Source: Leptospira sp.
GTDB taxonomy: Bacteria > Spirochaetota > Leptospiria > Leptospirales > Leptospiraceae
Assembly: GCA_027533185.1 (NCBI GenBank)
Contig: JAPZTS010000004.1
Location: 167,563-231,562 of the forward strand
Direction of reading: 5' to 3'
DNA: 64,000 nt
Below the pieces are notes generated by a model. That model saw only the letters and a program-made list of their open reading frames with translations, did not search any database and had not been told where the DNA came from. A program made the translations under genes and the position numbers. Positions 59,266 through 64,000 of this stretch are shown in pieces (position 1 is the first letter of the stretch; every line of letters starts with the position of its first letter).

Positions 59266-59329
59266 GAGAAATCAAGGTTCCTAGCAGGGTGGTTGGGGCT
59301 AGGGGCTTTGGTTTCTCGATTTTCTTTCT
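59266..59329 (+). terminator. Very long-stem terminator after flaB
   Basis: A 20-base arm (59266-59285, starting GAGAAATCAAGG) pairs along its whole length with a second arm (59298-59317, ending TTTCTC), using Watson-Crick pairs plus four G-U pairs, with a 12-base loop. A T-rich tail (59319-59328) follows. It lies 8 bases after the flaB stop. The G-U pairs make the stem asymmetric, so it is strongest as RNA from the plus strand. Confidence 0.85.
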
Positions 59330-60698
59330 AAAAACTTCTCCCTACTTGAAAGCTTATATACCGATGAAACGGTAGAATATTACTTCCCGCATTATACTCC
59401 AAAGTTTGAATTTCTAATCCGATCGCTGTAAATATCCCAGATTTTTGATAAACATAACCCATCTGAAATTTTCCCTGAACATTCTTTAATGGAACGGAGT
59501 AGTTATCTTTTGCATTTACTTCATTTTGGTAGTAAAGGCTTAATAAAAAAAGAGTTTTATTTACGTTCGGTTCTTCTTTAATCAAATAATACAACGCTAA
59601 AAGTTTCGAAAGATCTGAAACTCCCTTTGTCCCATCTCGAAAAACTGTATCATATAAAAAATATTCAATATATGGATATTCTTCTGAACTGATTCTTCCT
59701 TGTCTAAGATTCTCTATAAAGTACAAGGAAAGACTTTTGCTGGGTTTAGCTCCTTTATTAAACAAGGTATTGAAGATTAAAAAATTTAGTCCTGATGGCA
59801 TTTCTTTAGGCGAAAGCGTTTCATAGATAAGATAGTTCTTTAAACCATCATTTGTTTTTATCATTGTTGTTTCGGCATACAATGGCTCAGAAAAAAAACG
59901 AGAATTGGGATTTCCCAGTGTTCCATTTATAAACTGGAATTTGGGACCCATAGAAATATAAATATAAGACTCCGTTTCTCCGGCGGCAATCTGAAAGTTT
60001 CCAGTGAAGTCTTTCTGTTCAAATGCATGAGTCACAGGCGAACGGATTCTTCCGATACGAAAAATCGGAGCGACAGATACTGATGTGTCTAAATTTCCTA
60101 AATTTACTTGCGACTGGAATCCAATCCAATCGGTCCAAAAATACTTATAATTGATGTTGAGGCCCCAAAGATTTTTAGTTGGCAACTCATTGGACCAGCC
60201 TTGTGGATAGGCAGATTTTGTAACCCTGTGGATGGGTTCCTGGATTTTTTTGCCTTCTGCGCCAGGTCCTTGCCTCCCTAGTTGGAGCTCGAGCGCAAAA
60301 GAACTTCTCTGGAAAAATAAAGTAGAATTGGTACCTAAGAGGATTTGGCTCGAATAGGGTCTTTCACCAAAAGAAACAGAGGCGGCGTACAAATCTACGG
60401 GAGTATACATAGAATGTGTCAATGAGTATCCTGTATAACTTTGGATTGGTTTTGCATCGGGAAACAATCTTAAGAATCCGGATTGAAGTGGCCTTAGCAA
60501 AAAGAAAGATTTTGATCGATCTCCATAATCTAACTTGAGACCATTTGTATATTCACGGTCGGATAATAAAAAAACGTCATTTTCCCAAGTTAGTTTAATA
60601 AATTCAGAATTGGTTTTGGTCTGTCCAATCGCAATATTTGGAAAAAGTAGATTGCCAAAAATAAAAAGGCAAATTGCGTATTTATGAAATAAAACCAA
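59328..60698 (-). CDS. LpxR-like outer-membrane lipid A deacylase family protein with a large insertion
   Basis: 456 residues, against about 320 for Salmonella LpxR. A signal peptide (about 1-25, YAICLFIFGNLLFPNIAIG) precedes a beta-barrel ending in Phe (ISFQVGRSF). The known active-site residues can be aligned: N40 and D41 in WENDVF, T51 in REYTNG, and H157 in IQEPIHRV, followed by the YPQGWSNELP segment. LpxR removes the 3'-acyloxyacyl group of lipid A. About 100 residues (285-390) are extra and more helical than the barrel. The TTG start has no clear ribosome-binding site. It converges on flaB, sharing the terminator region. Activity on leptospiral lipid A is not established. Confidence 0.8.
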   Translation of the reverse strand: MVLFHKYAICLFIFGNLLFPNIAIGQTKTNSEFIKLTWENDVFLLSDREYTNGLKLDYGDRSKSFFLLRPLQSGFLRLFPDAKPIQSYTGYSLTHSMYTPVDLYAASVSFGERPYSSQILLGTNSTLFFQRSSFALELQLGRQGPGAEGKKIQEPIHRVTKSAYPQGWSNELPTKNLWGLNINYKYFWTDWIGFQSQVNLGNLDTSVSVAPIFRIGRIRSPVTHAFEQKDFTGNFQIAAGETESYIYISMGPKFQFINGTLGNPNSRFFSEPLYAETTMIKTNDGLKNYLIYETLSPKEMPSGLNFLIFNTLFNKGAKPSKSLSLYFIENLRQGRISSEEYPYIEYFLYDTVFRDGTKGVSDLSKLLALYYLIKEEPNVNKTLFLLSLYYQNEVNAKDNYSVPLKNVQGKFQMGYVYQKSGIFTAIGLEIQTLEYNAGSNILPFHRYISFQVGRSF

Positions 60699-60820
60699 TG
60701 AATTTTAAGAAAGTAAGAATATTTGTTTGGAATTAGAAAAGAATAATTTTTCTAAAATCTACCTCAAGTTATTTTTCCAAAGTTCGATGTAATTATTGAT
60801 AGGAATATCGCCGTACAGCT

Positions 60821-60849
60821 AAAAGCCCGAAGTTTCTTCGGGCTTTTTT
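60821..60849. terminator. Strong bidirectional terminator after metW
   Basis: AAAAGCCCGAAG (60821-60832) pairs perfectly with CTTCGGGCTTTT (60836-60847) around the loop TTT; T-runs flank it in both directions (plus strand T's at 60844-60849; minus strand T's from the A's at 60821-60824). It lies 27 bases beyond the metW stop on the minus strand and should end the metY-metX-metW transcript before the LpxR-like gene promoter. Confidence 0.9.
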
Positions 60850-60875
60850 ATGTTTATGCCAATTCGCTATTTTTG

Positions 60876-61493
60876 TTACTGGTTGTTTTGAATCACGAAA
60901 AGAGCCAAACTGGCTAAAAAATTTGGAAAGAGTTTTATCTGTTTTTTTCTGTTGAAAAAGGCGGTATGCAAAACGCTTATTTTTTCAAATTCACAAAAAT
61001 CTTCAAAATCTTTAGTAGATAGATAATGTAAGTTAGGTGTGTCATACCAATGGAATGGCATTAGTTCGGTAACAGGTGTTTTCCCGCTAAATAGAATCGA
61101 CAAACGAATCGAATAGTGGGAAAAATTAGGAAATACAATAATTACTTTTTTGCCAATACGAAGGCACTCTTTAATGATTTGCCCAGGGTTAAGAGTTTGT
61201 TGAATTGTTTGGTTGAGTATCACAAAATCAAAACTTTTGTCCAAGTGGTGTTTCAATCCATCATCAATGTCGCCGTGATGGACATATAATCCTTGTTTAA
61301 CACATTGGATGATACAAACATCATCTTTTTCAATTCCTTGAACGCGAACACCTTTGTTTTTTAAAATCAACATCAGCTCACCGTAACCACAGCCCAAGTC
61401 TAAAACTCGTTCACCTGGTTTTATTAAACCAGCTATGTAAGAAATATCTGGCCTAAAACTCAAATCGATTCCCAAAGATGTTTTAACGTTCAT
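60876..61493 (-). CDS. metW: Methionine biosynthesis protein MetW
   Basis: 205 residues, the MetW size. It has a methyltransferase-type fold: [17 protein letters not shown] is motif I, with [15 protein letters not shown] and [16 protein letters not shown] downstream, and a [20 protein letters not shown] segment that is diagnostic of MetW. MetW partners with MetX in homoserine acylation in several bacteria. The ATG overlaps the metX stop by 4 bases (ATGA), so the two are translated together. Last gene of the met operon. Confidence 0.94.
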   Translation of the reverse strand: MNVKTSLGIDLSFRPDISYIAGLIKPGERVLDLGCGYGELMLILKNKGVRVQGIEKDDVCIIQCVKQGLYVHHGDIDDGLKHHLDKSFDFVILNQTIQQTLNPGQIIKECLRIGKKVIIVFPNFSHYSIRLSILFSGKTPVTELMPFHWYDTPNLHYLSTKDFEDFCEFEKISVLHTAFFNRKKQIKLFPNFLASLALFVIQNNQ

Positions 61494-62626
61494 AAGGTGT
61501 TGATCCCATCTGTAGAATCTAAAAAATCTTGGAGGATCGACTTCTGCTCTTCAGAAGGTAATAAAAAACTATCATGGCCTGCTGGGTTATTCAATTCAAC
61601 GAACGTAACTGGTACTGCATTTACTTCGAGAGACTTTACGATTTCTTCTGATTGGTATGGAGGATATAACCAATCCGAGGTATATGCTACAACAAGAAAA
61701 CGACATTTTACTTTAGATAAAGCTGCTGTTAGTTCTTTTCCCGTACCTAAACTGAAATGATCCAAGGCTTTGGTAACATAGATATAGGAATTGGCATCAA
61801 AACGATCCACAAAACTCTCCCCTTGGTATATTAAATAACTACCTACAGCAAAGTCAGTAGATTGGATATTTCCTTTGGGAGGTTTTCGACCAAACTTTTC
61901 TCGCATAACCTCGTCAGAAAGATAAGTTATATGACCCATCATCCGTGCAAGAGCAAGTCCTTTCGACGGTCGACTGTCCTGTGAGTACATACCTTGGTTC
62001 CAATTGGGATCTGAGAGAATTGCTTGTCGACCAACTTCGTTGAATGCAATTTGTTGTGCAGAATGTTCGGAACTCGATGCCATCACAATGCAGTTTTTAA
62101 GTCTTTGGGGAAAAGATACGGACCACTGTAAGGCTTGCATTCCACCCATAGAACCACCAGCTACCGCAAACAATGTTTCGATACCAAAATAGGATACAAG
62201 TTTCTCTTGCGCATTGACCATATCTGCAATGGACACAAACGGAAAACTGGATTGAAAGGGTTTTCCGGTCCTTCCATTTACGGTTAGTGGCCCACTCGAA
62301 CCCTTGCAACCACCAATTACATTCGAGGAAATGATGAAGTATTTGTTGGTGTCGAATGATTTCCCTGGACCGATATAAAAATCCCACCAGCCTGGACGTT
62401 TTTCACCTGGGTGGAAACCAGCAGCATGTGCATCACCTGACAGAGCATGGCAAACTAGGATTGCATTGTCTTTTTTGGCAGAAAGTGTTCCGTAGGTTTC
62501 ATAAGCAATCTCGAGAGGGGTGATAGTTTCACCGCTCTCGAGGGTCAAAGAATCGAATCTTTGGATGTTTGTCTCGACATTGCCAACAGAAGATTCTAGA
62601 ATTTCTTTCGATTCATTTGTTGGCAT
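61490..62626 (-). CDS. metX: Homoserine O-acyltransferase (acetyltransferase) MetX
   Basis: 378 residues, alpha/beta-hydrolase fold. It transfers an acyl group from CoA to homoserine. The nucleophile Ser is in [16 protein letters not shown], the oxyanion region in [14 protein letters not shown], and the His and Asp are near the end ([24 protein letters not shown]). The gene is 8 bases after metY and overlaps metW. MetX in this genus uses acetyl-CoA by family precedent, but acetyl versus succinyl choice cannot be settled from sequence here. Confidence 0.94.
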   Translation of the reverse strand: MPTNESKEILESSVGNVETNIQRFDSLTLESGETITPLEIAYETYGTLSAKKDNAILVCHALSGDAHAAGFHPGEKRPGWWDFYIGPGKSFDTNKYFIISSNVIGGCKGSSGPLTVNGRTGKPFQSSFPFVSIADMVNAQEKLVSYFGIETLFAVAGGSMGGMQALQWSVSFPQRLKNCIVMASSSEHSAQQIAFNEVGRQAILSDPNWNQGMYSQDSRPSKGLALARMMGHITYLSDEVMREKFGRKPPKGNIQSTDFAVGSYLIYQGESFVDRFDANSYIYVTKALDHFSLGTGKELTAALSKVKCRFLVVAYTSDWLYPPYQSEEIVKSLEVNAVPVTFVELNNPAGHDSFLLPSEEQKSILQDFLDSTDGINTL

Positions 62627-62634
62627 ACTGTAAA

Positions 62635-63939
62635 TCAGATTTTTTGGAATGCCTCCTCCAAGTCTACAAGAATGTCGTCAATATGCTCTAAACCTACACT
62701 CAATCGCACAAAGCCAGGAGTAACTCCCGCAGCTTTTTGTTCATCAGCCGTCAGCTGTTGGTGGGTTGTCGATGCAGGGTGGATCGCAAGTGATTTCGCA
62801 TCACCGACGTTAGCAAGAAGGCTAAAAAGTTCCAAACTATCAATAAATTTTTTGGCTTTTTCAATCCCACCTTTGATTTCAAAACCTACAATCGCACCAA
62901 ATTGACCTCTCTCGTGGTATTTTTTAGCTGTTGCATAGTTTTTGTCTGTAGTAAGGCCTGGGTAGTTTACCCATTCTACTTTGCTGTTTTTTGAAAGAAA
63001 TTCCGCAACTTTAAGAGCATTGGAAGAATGTCTTTCCATTCTAACAGGTAAGGTTTCCACACCTTGTAGAATTTGCCAGGCGTTGAAAGGAGAAATCGCA
63101 GGACCGAGATCCCGAAGTCCTTGCACTCTGGCTTTGATAATGAATGCAATGTTGACGCCGCCAAAAGGTTCAAATTTGCCAAACACATCCCAAAACTTCA
63201 GTCCGTGGTAAGAAGCATCTGGTTCTGTGTAGTTTTTGAATTTCCCATTTCCCCAATTGAAAGTTCCTCCATCCACGATGATTCCTCCGATGGAAGTTCC
63301 GTGCCCACCAATAAACTTAGTTAGGGAGTGTACAACAATATCTGCACCATGTTTGAGTGGATTCACTAAATAGGGCGAGGGTAGAGTGTTGTCTATGACA
63401 AGTGGTACACCAACTTCCTTTGCAACTTTACTAACAGCTGCAATATCCAAAGTATCCAATTTAGGATTTCCTAGAGTTTCTGCATAAAAGGCTCTAGTTT
63501 TATCATTGGAAGCCTTTCTAAAGTTTTCAGGATCGGAAGGATCTACAAAATGAACTTTAATTCCTAACCGAGGGAATGTGTAGTGGAGAAGGTTGTAGGT
63601 TCCACCATAGAGAGATGCCGAGGCAACAATTTCTTGACCTGCTTCCACGATATTTAAAAGAGCTAAGGTTTCCGCAGATTGTCCAGATGCCGTCGCGAGG
63701 GCTGCAACTCCACCTTCTAAGGCCGCAATGCGTTTTTCTAAAACATCGGTCGTTGGATTCATCAAACGAGTATAGATATTTCCAAATTCTTGCAGGCCAA
63801 AAAGTCTAGCTGCATGGTCCGTATCTTTGAATACATATGAGGTAGTTTGATAAATCGGAACTGCGCGGGATGTTGTAGTTGGGTCAGGTTCTTGACCGCC
63901 GTGAAGGACGATGGTTTCTGGTTTAAAATTTCTAGGCAT
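62635..63939 (-). CDS. metY: O-acetylhomoserine sulfhydrylase MetY
   Basis: 434 residues, the MetY size. It uses pyridoxal phosphate to make homocysteine from O-acetylhomoserine and sulphide. The PLP-binding Lys is in [18 protein letters not shown], and [34 protein letters not shown] and [19 protein letters not shown] are typical. ATG 63939 is chosen because GGAGAG lies 5 to 10 bases upstream and the protein then starts [15 protein letters not shown]; the frame continues 18 codons upstream without family match. First gene of metY-metX-metW, direct sulphhydrylation of the leptospiral methionine pathway. Confidence 0.95.
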   Translation of the reverse strand: MPRNFKPETIVLHGGQEPDPTTTSRAVPIYQTTSYVFKDTDHAARLFGLQEFGNIYTRLMNPTTDVLEKRIAALEGGVAALATASGQSAETLALLNIVEAGQEIVASASLYGGTYNLLHYTFPRLGIKVHFVDPSDPENFRKASNDKTRAFYAETLGNPKLDTLDIAAVSKVAKEVGVPLVIDNTLPSPYLVNPLKHGADIVVHSLTKFIGGHGTSIGGIIVDGGTFNWGNGKFKNYTEPDASYHGLKFWDVFGKFEPFGGVNIAFIIKARVQGLRDLGPAISPFNAWQILQGVETLPVRMERHSSNALKVAEFLSKNSKVEWVNYPGLTTDKNYATAKKYHERGQFGAIVGFEIKGGIEKAKKFIDSLELFSLLANVGDAKSLAIHPASTTHQQLTADEQKAAGVTPGFVRLSVGLEHIDDILVDLEEAFQKI

Positions 63940-64000
63940 GGTTCTCTCCAAATCATTTCCATTTGATTGAACTCCGTCTAGAAAGTCAACCAAAAATCCA

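Noticed and set aside
63940..64000. SAM or other riboswitch before metY
   Set aside because: Only 61 bases of upstream sequence are in the window; no stem or known conserved core can be seen.

Overview
The window reads as a chromosomal segment of a spirochaete of the genus Leptospira, most like the saprophytic (L. biflexa-type) branch. The evidence is the periplasmic-flagellum gene content that includes L- and P-ring genes, an LpxR-like outer-membrane protein, the O-acetylhomoserine route to methionine, frequent TTG starts and a moderate GC content (about 40% by eye). Species is not resolvable from the sequence alone. I see no insertion sequence, prophage, CRISPR array, rRNA or replication origin. 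Genes are densely packed and no gap between genes exceeds about 230 bases, so there is no stretch over 300 bases without a gene.

Layout. 1-5813: translation and RNA operon, infB (3' end)-rbfA-truB-rpsO-pnp, then an M16 peptidase and dut. 5883-9921: flgG-flgA-flgH-flgI-flgJ, rod and ring assembly. 9929-15356 (minus): a tight five-gene unit transcribed as RRM protein, ATP-grasp enzyme, two methyltransferases, then a YihY/BrkB membrane protein carrying an inserted beta-propeller. 15468-18980: flgF, a TMEM220-like membrane protein, pgsA, tRNA-Asp, fliG and a small unknown gene. 18977-22275 (minus): pyruvate dehydrogenase E1alpha-E1beta-E2. 22378-26004: a degenerate HD-GYP-like protein, a small lipoprotein, fbp and a GGDEF-like pseudoenzyme. 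26084-30384: macromolecular-synthesis operon rpsU-yqeY-dnaG-rpoD. 30471-38647: glpD, tyrS, a polysaccharide deacetylase, an RND transporter with def upstream, and tRNA-Ala. 38727-46576: coiled-coil protein, SpoIIE phosphatase fused to an RsbW-like kinase domain, STAS antagonist, and a two-subunit biotin-dependent carboxylase. 46590-58180 (minus): ispH followed by a nine-gene chemotaxis/signalling operon (histidine kinase, receiver-ATPase, cheY, STAS, cheA, MCP, cheW, cheD, cheB). 58409-59257: flagellin flaB with a structured leader and a very long terminator. 59328-63939 (minus): LpxR-like protein, then metY-metX-metW.

How they fit together. Motility dominates: flagellar structural genes lie in four places (flgGAHIJ, flgF, fliG, flaB), beside one complete excitation pathway (MCP-CheW-CheA-CheY) and two adaptation enzymes (CheB, CheD). 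No cheR is present in the window. Two separate STAS proteins suggest two partner-switching circuits, one joined to the SpoIIE/RsbW fusion and one embedded in the chemotaxis operon. The most unusual items are the YihY-propeller-winged-helix protein and its operon, a FlgH with no cysteine, the phosphatase-kinase fusion upstream of an atypical carboxylase, the LpxR homologue with a large insertion, and the flaB leader that looks like a CsrA target.
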